Shown here in pieces: positions 9,601-16,350 of a stretch of DNA of 64,000 bases (position 1 is the stretch's first letter; each line of letters starts with the position of its first letter). Both the position numbers and the translations under genes were made by a program. Source of the stretch: JARLGU01 sp036504535 (GTDB taxonomy: Bacteria > Armatimonadota > Armatimonadia > Armatimonadales > Capsulimonadaceae); NCBI GenBank assembly GCA_036504535.1, contig DASXUY010000035.1, forward strand, positions 62,001 through 126,000. Direction: 5' to 3'. The notes under the pieces were generated by a model. That model saw only the letters and a program-made list of their open reading frames with translations. It was not told where the DNA came from and made no database searches.

Positions 9601-9707
9601 GCGTTCCGTCAACTATGCGTGATTATCTGTTGACTGTCAATAAAGCAACAGCTGACGGCACGACAAACGTGGCCGAGCTTGGATTCAAGCTGCCCACAGC
9701 ACATTAA
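6648..9707 (+). CDS. Secreted WD40-repeat caspase-family (C14) peptidase
   Basis: The protein has 1019 residues. Residues 1-23 look like a signal peptide (MTCFYVLAGLALPTVQADQ), so the protein is probably exported. Residues 35-580 form one or two beta-propellers with recognisable WD-type blades, for example VTASTDKTLRIWRM and ILVAAVGDGTVRWFAL. A short Ig-like segment follows (PPTVQITNTA onward, near 635-740). Residues 760-1000 are a caspase-like p20 domain: FIIAVGVSNYQMPALQLNY, the catalytic His840 in FLSGHGT and the nucleophile Cys889 in FIDSCQAGN. Both catalytic residues are intact. WD40-caspase proteins are known in bacteria, where they usually act as cytoplasmic regulators or effectors. 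The signal peptide and the adjacent extracellular protein (5 bp downstream) suggest a surface or periplasmic role here. The target is unknown. Confidence 0.9.
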   Translation: MQLRQWMTCFYVLAGLALPTVQADQSPTIDDAPLLRVECGMHTSQVTAMATDRKQDFLVTASTDKTLRIWRMADRSLYRIVRPAISEGYEGQLYSTAISPDGSTVACAGVTGAHWSRSRAPYCIYIFDVSTGAEITRITNLEFPAVNLRYLTGGDRLIASLAGGGVRVFDLHLASYEKKYVEFARDTYGPQCVALDTSTDDQVATACVDGKLRLYSAPDLKARKMVSLPPGIPTAVRFSPTFDKLAVAFQFCQRVLVYRTSDLKLIKAIDLQSAITGNLTNVCWGRDNTTLYASEQLDGDHGWRHIVKLSAFDATAPTVLDASQTSITSMISLADGNILFASQEPRISELSADTGRVTVIRDSATLAFHGRSDSTNLFVSDDASVVEVGSPADTSRQMWFSTLSAQLLRTVSDRTQVRMNPPAPVDDEVTNDGAPGHFKLGSKSIDFTNGSTPSVNETLVSACKSANGSFFVGTNFGIRWYRPDGAQVASVKLPDKAYAVNATPNGRILVAAVGDGTVRWFALRDNRINLLCSLYVQSDLIHWISWTPSGYYACSLGGEDLVGWHVNRNANLQPAAFYPASQFKDRFYRPDILKRLLQSNVLDEQSAVNLANAARQFGSAPSVNILDDLPPTVQITNTAARTGVNGATATLNYHYSADRPIKELHVLADGSLIDTIPISTSKDVTFQRVDGVADKDSFGSKPSHETKGAISISLPSPTSKISIVAYDANGRASLPTSRMIRLVDAAKPGSLATSALPRLFIIAVGVSNYQMPALQLNYPSKDADAFVNVMKSQSGIAYASVDYTKITDSNATRANILDAFEALKGKPTNTDVTMIFLSGHGTTDSEGEYYFVPYDYDENHPSSTAVPDSEIRRKVGKLRGRRILFIDSCQAGNVVNAGSFDSGAFGNSIATAESGTELLLASDGFTSALEDPAWGNGAFTKVLVEGLTGLADTDHEGGVDFAHLTAYVQSNVKKLTHGQQWPVNCVPSTMRDYLLTVNKATADGTTNVAELGFKLPTAH

Positions 9708-9712
9708 GCAAC

Positions 9713-12700
9713 ATGTTTGAACTCACTCACTTAACAATCAATGATAAGAGGCGTCGCACTAAATTGATTCGCACTACTATCCTTCGGCACCTTCTGCTCA
9801 CAATCAGTGGCTCGTTGATTTGCGCCTGTATGGCTGGCGGAGTCGTTCGCGCACAGCCGCCGGCGACATACACTGTCACCGTGCTGACTGACAACGGCGA
9901 TCCGGGCGAACTGCGAGGGGCCATCACTGCCGCGAATGCCAATCCCGGATCTACGGTTGTCTTCGCGCAGGGCCTTAGCGGGACTATTTCGCTTATGGAC
10001 GCACTTCCAACAATCTCTGCGGCCATGACAATAGACGGTTCCAATGGAACAGTGACAATTGACGGTCGCGATAGGATCCGCCCATTTACGGTTGACGTTG
10101 CGCCTGTCAACAAGATCGTACAAACCGTATCCATCATTGGCCTCACCATAGAGAACGGCGATGATCAAGTTGATTACGGAGGCGGCGGAGCAATCGTCGA
10201 CTGGTCAGGGAAGCTGGTCATCGATTCATGCAACTTTCTGTACAACCATACTAACGCTGACAATAACACAAATGGGGGAGGCGGCGCTATCGAGGTGGTC
10301 GACAGCGCCGTCATCTCGAACTCGTCGTTTCTGCTCAATGCCTGCAACTACTTCGCAGGGAACGGTGGCGCGCTCTGTGGTTTTGGCCCTATCGACATGG
10401 TGAACTGCACCTTAGGCAGCAACACCGCGTATTTTGGCGGGGCAGTCTTCATGGCTGGCGCGACATTCAACGCGACAAACTGCACGTTCGCGACGAACGC
10501 GGGCCAGGTTGGCGGCGCTATCGATATAGACTCTGGTTCGATGGTGAACTGCATTTTCTGGGAACGGGGCTCATCGGAAGAGATTGTATCGTTCACGCCC
10601 GTCATACTAACAAACTGCGACATTGAAGGTGGGTTGGCGAGCATACCCCACAGTTATGTCGATAAGGGCGGCAATATAAACGAAGATCCCCTTTTTGATA
10701 CTCGGGGCTTCGATTTTAATGGTGGATCGACGTACACGATTGCTCTTCTCGCAGGATCCCCGGTCTATTTGGCGGGCACTGCGGCCGGGGCGCCTGTCGT
10801 CGATCAACGTGGAATAACGCGATCCGTCCCGCCGTCTATTGGCGCATACGACGCTCCCGCCGTACCCAAACCTGTTATCTCACCCAACGGCGGAACAATT
10901 ACATATGGCTCACTGGTGTCGCTTACCGATATCCCAGGGGCGAGTATCTTCTACACTCTAGATGGGTCCACGCCGACCACGGCGTCAACGGTATACACAG
11001 GGCCTCTCACGGTTACGGCGAGCCAAACGATCACCGCTTTCGCAACGAAACCTGGCTTGTTGTTCAGCAGCAACGCTACAGCGACCTTCACTGTGATTCC
11101 GACCACGCCAACTAACGTCACCGCTACGCCGGATTACCAGCAGGTCACGCTCAACTGGACACCGTCAAAAGGCGCAATTAGCTACTCTGTTCTTCAGGGC
11201 TTTTTCCCTGATTTGGAATCACCAACGCCAGTCGCAAGAGACATTCCCGATAAGACTGTGACGATAACCGGGCTTACAAACGGAGTGTCCTATTACTTTA
11301 AAGTGTTTGCCGTCAACGCTGCTGGCCTTCCGAGCGGCTTGAGCAAGGAAGTCGTTGCAACGCCGTCAGGTACGGTAAACTTGGCCATTTCTGCTGCCAC
11401 TTCTGTCAACGCCGGTTCGCCCCTCACATTCACCGTCAAAGGAAACAGTGTTAGTGGGAGCTCGGTTACCGGCTACACAGGCCCAGTCACGTTCACGAGC
11501 ACAGACCCGCTCGCCGTGCTGCCGCCGACAACAACGCTCACGAATGGCGCGGCCGTGGTTACTGTTACGCTTAAGACATCAGGACCGCAAACAGTCACGG
11601 TTTCAGATGCTGCCGGCAAAGCTACGGCGGGCACTAGCAACGTTGTGACGGTCATACCTGGTCCTGCAACTGGTGTGCGAGTATCTGGGGCGGGCTCCAT
11701 CATCGCCGGAACCGCCACGCCTATCGCGGTGAACGCCACGGACACGTATGGGAACACGGCAACCGGCTACTCAGGCACCGTGAATCTGGCGTCCAGCGAT
11801 TCGTTCGCAACGGTTCCTGCGCAACTGAAGCTGATCAGTGGGGTGGGGACAGCATCGGTTACGTTCGGATCAAGCGGGCTTGAAACCGTGACGGCGACGG
11901 ACACCGTGGTCAAGACGATCACCGGCACGAGCGCTCCGCTTAGCGTCCTGCCTGCGGTTCCCACAATCACTCCTCACGGAGGCACCGTTCCTTACGGCCA
12001 ACTTCTCACGATTAGCGAATTGGCGCGAGGCGCAACGGTGTACTTCACCACCGACGGGAGTACACCGACCTCGAACTCAACCAAATACACCGTTCCCATT
12101 GCACTACTACAGAACGAAACTGTCAATGCGATCGCCATTGGGTCGCCAAGCCTGAACAGTCCAATTGCGTCGGCATCGTTTGCGGTAAGCGCTCCTACCC
12201 CCAAGATATTCCCGGCAGGCGGCGTCGTGCCTGACGGCCAAGCCGTCACAATAACGGAGCCAGTTGGAGCGACGGTTTACTACACGACCGATGGCACCAC
12301 GCCGACAATCAACTCGTTGCAATATGGGGCACCAATTTTGCTCTCGAGCAACCTCACAATTAAAGCGTTCGCTGTCGCTATTTCGCTGGCGCCAAGCGCG
12401 GTCGCAACGGAAACGTACACCGTCGCGACACCCGCTCCGACCATTTCGCCGAACGGGGGAACTGTCGCAAGCGGGCAGCTCGCGACGATCAGTGATTCCC
12501 TTCCAAGCAACATAGTAAAGATCTACTACACAACAGACGGCACGACGCCAACGACATCGTCCAAGTTGTACTCGGGACCAATTCTAATCACCAAGGGGCA
12601 AACGATTCAGGCGATTGCTGTCGCCGCCCCGAATGGGACTACGTTTGCCGCAAGCCCGGTGACAAGCGCCACATTCACTGTCTCCACGCCGGTCTTACAC

Positions 12701-13210
12701 GTGTTTCCGGCGGGCCTCCAAATGATCTCGGCACCCGTGGACTACTCGGCCGGTACGCTGAGCGCGGAATTTGGCGCGGCGACAGTCACTCTTGCCGCAT
12801 GGGCCAACGCTGGCTCGAACTCGTACACAATCAGCCCGACGATCCCGGCGAACACGCTCCATCCCGGTGTCGGATATTGGGCAAGGTTTGGCGCGGCCAC
12901 AAATCTGTACGATTTAGGATCGCACATCGACCCAAACAGCCCGTATTCGATCGCGCTTCGAAAGGGCTGGAACCTCATCGGAAACCCGCGGTCGGTCGCC
13001 ACCAAGGTGGCTAGCCTGCAGGTAAACGAATCTGGCAACGCTCTTGTTAGCTTGTCGCAAGCGGTTGCCGATGAAGCTCTCCAGGGCCAGCTGTACACGT
13101 ATCAGGCGGGGGACACTCAATATCAGGTGCTTGGAGCATCGTCGAGCTTGCAGCCGTACGCAGGCTTCTGGATCTACGCCTACCAATCGTGTTCGTTGGT
13201 CTTTCCATAG
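9713..13210 (+). CDS. Giant extracellular beta-helix / FN3 / chitobiase-repeat protein
   Basis: The protein has 1165 residues and starts 5 bp after the caspase stop, so the two are probably cotranscribed. A signal segment near residues 25-48 (LLLTISGSLICACMAGGVVRAQ) is followed by a right-handed beta-helix of the polymorphic outer-membrane or pectate-lyase type (GELRGAITAANANPGSTV; repeated NCTF and GGAI turns) to about residue 380. Then come one chitobiase C-terminal-like repeat, an FN3 domain (about 465-555), two Ig-like/invasin-like repeats (about 560-745) and three more chitobiase-like repeats with the motif YYTTDGTTPT. The last 160 residues form a terminal beta domain (GLQMISAPVDYS ... 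GWNLIGNP). No transmembrane anchor or LPXTG motif is seen. It is inferred to be an adhesin or polysaccharide-binding surface protein, possibly a substrate or partner of the caspase. Confidence 0.85.
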   Translation: MFELTHLTINDKRRRTKLIRTTILRHLLLTISGSLICACMAGGVVRAQPPATYTVTVLTDNGDPGELRGAITAANANPGSTVVFAQGLSGTISLMDALPTISAAMTIDGSNGTVTIDGRDRIRPFTVDVAPVNKIVQTVSIIGLTIENGDDQVDYGGGGAIVDWSGKLVIDSCNFLYNHTNADNNTNGGGGAIEVVDSAVISNSSFLLNACNYFAGNGGALCGFGPIDMVNCTLGSNTAYFGGAVFMAGATFNATNCTFATNAGQVGGAIDIDSGSMVNCIFWERGSSEEIVSFTPVILTNCDIEGGLASIPHSYVDKGGNINEDPLFDTRGFDFNGGSTYTIALLAGSPVYLAGTAAGAPVVDQRGITRSVPPSIGAYDAPAVPKPVISPNGGTITYGSLVSLTDIPGASIFYTLDGSTPTTASTVYTGPLTVTASQTITAFATKPGLLFSSNATATFTVIPTTPTNVTATPDYQQVTLNWTPSKGAISYSVLQGFFPDLESPTPVARDIPDKTVTITGLTNGVSYYFKVFAVNAAGLPSGLSKEVVATPSGTVNLAISAATSVNAGSPLTFTVKGNSVSGSSVTGYTGPVTFTSTDPLAVLPPTTTLTNGAAVVTVTLKTSGPQTVTVSDAAGKATAGTSNVVTVIPGPATGVRVSGAGSIIAGTATPIAVNATDTYGNTATGYSGTVNLASSDSFATVPAQLKLISGVGTASVTFGSSGLETVTATDTVVKTITGTSAPLSVLPAVPTITPHGGTVPYGQLLTISELARGATVYFTTDGSTPTSNSTKYTVPIALLQNETVNAIAIGSPSLNSPIASASFAVSAPTPKIFPAGGVVPDGQAVTITEPVGATVYYTTDGTTPTINSLQYGAPILLSSNLTIKAFAVAISLAPSAVATETYTVATPAPTISPNGGTVASGQLATISDSLPSNIVKIYYTTDGTTPTTSSKLYSGPILITKGQTIQAIAVAAPNGTTFAASPVTSATFTVSTPVLHVFPAGLQMISAPVDYSAGTLSAEFGAATVTLAAWANAGSNSYTISPTIPANTLHPGVGYWARFGAATNLYDLGSHIDPNSPYSIALRKGWNLIGNPRSVATKVASLQVNESGNALVSLSQAVADEALQGQLYTYQAGDTQYQVLGASSSLQPYAGFWIYAYQSCSLVFP

Positions 13211-13257
13211 CCAGTCATCATGACGCCATGGTGCCACCTTGCAGCATGTCACGTCTT

Positions 13258-13297
13258 CCTCCCCTCGTCCTTTCCAAGGAGAGGGGCCGGGGCGAGG
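13258..13297. repeat. Palindromic G/C-rich intergenic repeat
   Basis: The sequence forms two nested hairpins (CCCCTC/GAGGGG and CCTCG/CGAGG) typical of short palindromic repeats seen between genes in Planctomycetes, Chloroflexi and Armatimonadota. A related fragment, CCCTCACCCTAACTC, occurs near 14650. It lies in the 149-bp spacer ahead of the lipoprotein gene. Confidence 0.45.
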
Positions 13298-13359
13298 TCT
13301 TTCCGTAGACAGGCGAGTCAGTACCGCTATTGCCTGTGCCGTTACTTTTGGAGTTTGAA

Positions 13360-13809
13360 ATGCCCGAGAAGTGTTGTTCTCGCCTTATACGTTTCGCATC
13401 TTGCGCCCGCGTGGCTGTCGCGTGTATCACTGCCGCGTTCGCCCTCAGCGGCTGCGGCGGCGGTGGCAGCGGGACGCCCGTCATCCAAATAGCCAACACT
13501 CCCGACTTGATCCATGGCACGCTATTGACGGCCACGGGAACCCGCGCGGTGGGTTATGTGGTCAAGTACGACAACCTAACAGGGGTGAATTTGCAGACAA
13601 CTACAGACGCTCAGGGCAACTTCACCTTGACGATACCCGTCACTGAGGTCACGTCGTCGGACTACCTATCGATCTATAGCCCGACAGGCGCGTTTGTTGA
13701 CTGGGAAGCGATTGCCCTGAACGGCGACGGAGGGCAAACCGTGACGCCGACCATAACCCTGCCCGGGGCTCCACCTCCTCCGCCACCCGCGATTGGGACT
13801 TCGGTATAA
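13360..13809 (+). CDS. Small secreted lipoprotein, function unknown
   Basis: The product has 149 residues, counted from ATG 13360, which has GGAG 6 nt upstream; the TTG at 13330 that extends the frame has no such support. A lipoprotein signal peptide ends in the lipobox LSGC, followed by a Gly-rich GGGGSG tether. The mature part resembles a carboxypeptidase-regulatory-like beta-sandwich (VGYVVKYDNLTG ... TDAQGNFTLTIPVTE), a module often found on surface proteins. The C-terminus is Pro-rich (PGAPPPPPPA). It lies just downstream of the caspase and adhesin-like pair and may belong to the same surface assembly. No specific function can be assigned. Confidence 0.75.
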   Translation: MPEKCCSRLIRFASCARVAVACITAAFALSGCGGGGSGTPVIQIANTPDLIHGTLLTATGTRAVGYVVKYDNLTGVNLQTTTDAQGNFTLTIPVTEVTSSDYLSIYSPTGAFVDWEAIALNGDGGQTVTPTITLPGAPPPPPPAIGTSV

Positions 13810-13810
13810 T
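13805..13810 (+). promoter_or_regulatory. -10 box for the 13850 gene
   Basis: A consensus TATAAT overlaps the stop codon region of the lipoprotein gene and lies 39 nt upstream of the ATG at 13850. No good -35 hexamer is seen, so this is suggestive only. Confidence 0.4.
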
Positions 13811-13849
13811 CCCGTACGAAACGAATCCACTCTTCACCCGGAACAGTAA

Positions 13850-14614
13850 ATGAAGCGAATAGCTATAATCTTGCTCGGAGTTCTTGCCGCTACATCGCCG
13901 TCTATGGCGCAGGTCATGGTCCCAATAGCCGCGCCGATGATGACCCAGGGCCCGAACGGCAAATCATACCGACCAATCACCGTGTCGGTGCAGGGGGAGT
14001 ACTTTCACTGGGTCGAACCCGCGACGGGGTATGTTCTAAGCGTTGAGCCTAAGGGCACAGCCCTATTAGGGTCCGTCGATGTTCCCGTAGGACAACGCTT
14101 CATCGTCGGCGGGTGGGCGTCCAAAGATCAGCAGAAGGTCTTGTTCATCACGACGACCAACCACGGTCAGACCTTGTACGGCAACGCAAACCTGACGACC
14201 AACTGGCTTGAAGGCCACGTGACCTACCTGCTCAAATCGACACCCGAAACATCGCTTGGGGTTTCCGTGGGCGTCCTGTCTGCGAGCGAACCGTCGACGA
14301 CGTTCAAGCTGACTAGTGGCCAGACGACTCAGGTCACCGAACGAAGCGCATCAAGCGACCGCTGGACAGAAATCAACTTCCTCCTTTCCCGCACCGTCGC
14401 GCACGGCAAGAACGCATCCCAGCCGCTAGTGGGTGCGACCATCGGCTACGTCAGGCAGCAAACCAGCGGAGCGGGATCGGGGCTGACATACGGCGTATCG
14501 ATCTCGTGTCCAATCGCGTCCAAAGTTAGCATCGATGCTTCGACATGGAACATCAGCCCAAGCGGCGGAAGCACCATCACCCGCTTCGGCCTCGGCTGCG
14601 GCGTGCATTTCTGA
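13850..14614 (+). CDS. Secreted protein, possible outer-membrane beta-barrel
   Basis: The protein has 254 residues. A clear signal peptide (MKRIAIILLGVLAATSPSMA) precedes a mature part rich in alternating hydrophobic and polar residues. Strand-like segments such as WLEGHVTYLL, TEINFLLSRTV and LVGATIGYV lead to the C-terminal ITRFGLGCGVHF, where a terminal aromatic residue is typical of outer-membrane barrels. I do not recognise a named family. Its position directly after the adhesin-like protein and the lipoprotein fits a role in their surface display, but that is inference. Confidence 0.7.
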   Translation: MKRIAIILLGVLAATSPSMAQVMVPIAAPMMTQGPNGKSYRPITVSVQGEYFHWVEPATGYVLSVEPKGTALLGSVDVPVGQRFIVGGWASKDQQKVLFITTTNHGQTLYGNANLTTNWLEGHVTYLLKSTPETSLGVSVGVLSASEPSTTFKLTSGQTTQVTERSASSDRWTEINFLLSRTVAHGKNASQPLVGATIGYVRQQTSGAGSGLTYGVSISCPIASKVSIDASTWNISPSGGSTITRFGLGCGVHF

Positions 14615-14711
14615 GCATGGGGGAATGACGGCAGCTCCGGAGGAAGTGCCCTCACCCTAACTCTATCCCGGGCCAGTCGCCGGAACCAGACCTCATCCCC
14701 CACATCGCGGG

Positions 14712-14717
14712 TATCCT
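14712..14717 (+). promoter_or_regulatory. -10-like box immediately before the bioH-like start
   Basis: TATCCT ends 8 nt before the ATG at 14726, with no Shine-Dalgarno sequence between them. The spacing predicts a leaderless or nearly leaderless mRNA, as for coaX. Confidence 0.35.
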
Positions 14718-14725
14718 ACTCCCAC

Positions 14726-15412
14726 ATGACCTCATCAGGCTGGACACTCCATAACCGTGGCTTTGCGCGGACGCTTGTCTATCTTCCGGGGTGGGCTACC
14801 GATTACCGGTTGCTGCCGAAGGAGCGCCTGACGTGGAACGTGCTCGCGCCTGATGGGCTAGCCTGCGATACCGAGGGGCTTGCCGATGCCATCGCGCAGC
14901 TGAGCGCGCCGCCGGTGCTCGTGGGCTGGTCGCTGGGCGCGTCGCTAGCGGCGGAGTTTGTCCAGCGGCACCCAGCTGCGGTTAACGGCGTGGTGCTCGT
15001 AAGCGGCCAGCCGAGCTGGGCCCTGGAGCCGATTGACACGCTGCGGGAGGCGCTGGCGGTGGATAGTCGCGCAGCCCTGCGGCGGTTCTACGCGCAGTGC
15101 TTTCATGGCGGCGACCGGGCAGCCTTCGCCTCGTTCCGGCGCGGACTTGAGAGCGACTACCTAGACCGGTTCGCGCTGACCGATTTGATTGCTGGTCTCG
15201 ACGCTCTCGCGGCGGCGACCCTGCCGCACGAACTGATCGCCGCTCCCGTGCGCTGCCTGCATGGGAGCGGAGATATCGTCGCGCCCGTGGCCGATATGGT
15301 GCGCTGGGCGAACGACTCCGGTGTGCCGATTCGTGTCGTCGACGGCGCATCGCATGCTATCATTGTGCGGGATGAGTTTATCGACACAATCAACGGACTC
15401 CAGCGCGGCTGA
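14726..15412 (+). CDS. bioH: BioH-like alpha/beta hydrolase (pimeloyl-ACP methyl ester esterase)
   Basis: A 228-residue cytoplasmic alpha/beta hydrolase. The nucleophile elbow is GWSLGAS with Ser69, the acid is Asp183 in HGSGDIVAP and the base is His210 in GASHAII, giving a complete catalytic triad in the usual order. LVYLPGWATDYRLLP at the N-terminus resembles the oxyanion-hole region of BioH. The gene overlaps the following bioC by 41 bp, and the BioC/BioH pair is the classic route to pimeloyl-ACP for biotin: BioC methylates malonyl-ACP and BioH removes the methyl group after elongation. The pairing is the main reason for preferring BioH over a generic esterase. No other biotin genes are in the window. 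Confidence 0.8.
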   Translation: MTSSGWTLHNRGFARTLVYLPGWATDYRLLPKERLTWNVLAPDGLACDTEGLADAIAQLSAPPVLVGWSLGASLAAEFVQRHPAAVNGVVLVSGQPSWALEPIDTLREALAVDSRAALRRFYAQCFHGGDRAAFASFRRGLESDYLDRFALTDLIAGLDALAAATLPHELIAAPVRCLHGSGDIVAPVADMVRWANDSGVPIRVVDGASHAIIVRDEFIDTINGLQRG

Positions 15413-16175
15413 TCGGTCGCCACGAATCGCGCCGCCTGCCGCGCACTTTTCGGCGGACGCGTACGACCGCTACGCTGCCCCACAGCGTTTCGCGGCGAGC
15501 GCGCTGCTTGATGCAATCACGGACCTGTCGCCAGCTACGATCCTGGAGCCGGGCTGCGGGACCGGGCTCTTTACTCGCATGCTGCTGGACCGCTTTGCGG
15601 GTGCTTCGGTACTAGCGTTCGACATATCCCCCGCCGCCATCACCGCCGCACGCGAACGTATCCCAGACCCCCGCGCCACCTTCGATGTCGCCGATGCAGC
15701 GACGTTCTCGGGCGGTCACCATGACCTCGTGACCGCCAATGCACTCTTCCAATGGCTCCCTGATCCCACCAGCACCGTAGCCCAATACGCGCGAATGGTG
15801 CGACCGGGAGGGGCGCTGGCGTTTTCGGCGTTCGGCCCACGCACATACACCGAACTCGCAGACGCTATGGCCCACGTTTTCGGCGCATCGGTGAGTGTCG
15901 CAAGCGCGTCGTTCGCGGACGAAGCCCGGTGGGAGACGGCGATGCATGCGGCGTTTGAAGGCGGCAATGTGCAAGAGCACTCATACAGTGTAGAATTCCC
16001 ATCCCTCAAGGAACTATTGCTCAGCATTCGCCATACTGGTAATTATCGACGCGCTGTTTCACCATCGGTGTGGACTCCGTCGCGCTTTACCCAAGTCGAG
16101 CGGTTTTATCAAGCGAGCTGTGGCTCAATAACGGCCACCTATCAGGTGTTCGTGTGCGTCGGATACGTCCGGTAA
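15372..16175 (+). CDS. bioC: Malonyl-ACP O-methyltransferase
   Basis: A 267-residue class I SAM-dependent methyltransferase. The start at 15372 was chosen inside the longer frame (from 15261) because it gives MSLSTQSTDSS followed by the usual BioC opening AAHFSADAYDRYA. Motif I is ILEPGCGTGLFTRML, followed by VLAFDISPAAITAARER, VTANALFQWLPDP and a glycine-rich MVRPGGALAFSAFGPRTY, all standard for BioC. It transfers a methyl group to the free carboxyl of malonyl-ACP to start pimelate synthesis. It overlaps the upstream bioH-like gene by 41 bp, so the two are translationally coupled. Confidence 0.88.
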   Translation: MSLSTQSTDSSAADRSPRIAPPAAHFSADAYDRYAAPQRFAASALLDAITDLSPATILEPGCGTGLFTRMLLDRFAGASVLAFDISPAAITAARERIPDPRATFDVADAATFSGGHHDLVTANALFQWLPDPTSTVAQYARMVRPGGALAFSAFGPRTYTELADAMAHVFGASVSVASASFADEARWETAMHAAFEGGNVQEHSYSVEFPSLKELLLSIRHTGNYRRAVSPSVWTPSRFTQVERFYQASCGSITATYQVFVCVGYVR

Positions 16176-16283
16176 GTGGACGTTCGCTTGTTGGAGCGGA
16201 TGGGTATAAACAATCAACGAAGAGTGAAGCACGAGACGCTTTCGTCGCCGTCTGGCAGTCTGCCAGGACCGCGCGGGGCGTCC

Positions 16284-16311
16284 TTGACTTGTCACTTGCG
16301 AGGGGTATAAT
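16284..16311 (+). promoter_or_regulatory. Sigma70-type promoter of the CBM9/GH99-like gene
   Basis: TTGACT (16284-16289) and TATAAT (16306-16311) are separated by 16 bp. They lie 39 bp upstream of the TTG start at 16351. This is one of the best promoters in the window. Confidence 0.7.
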
Positions 16312-16350
16312 GCGGTAAGTTTCCGCTTCCCTTCTGGAAAGGCTACCGGC

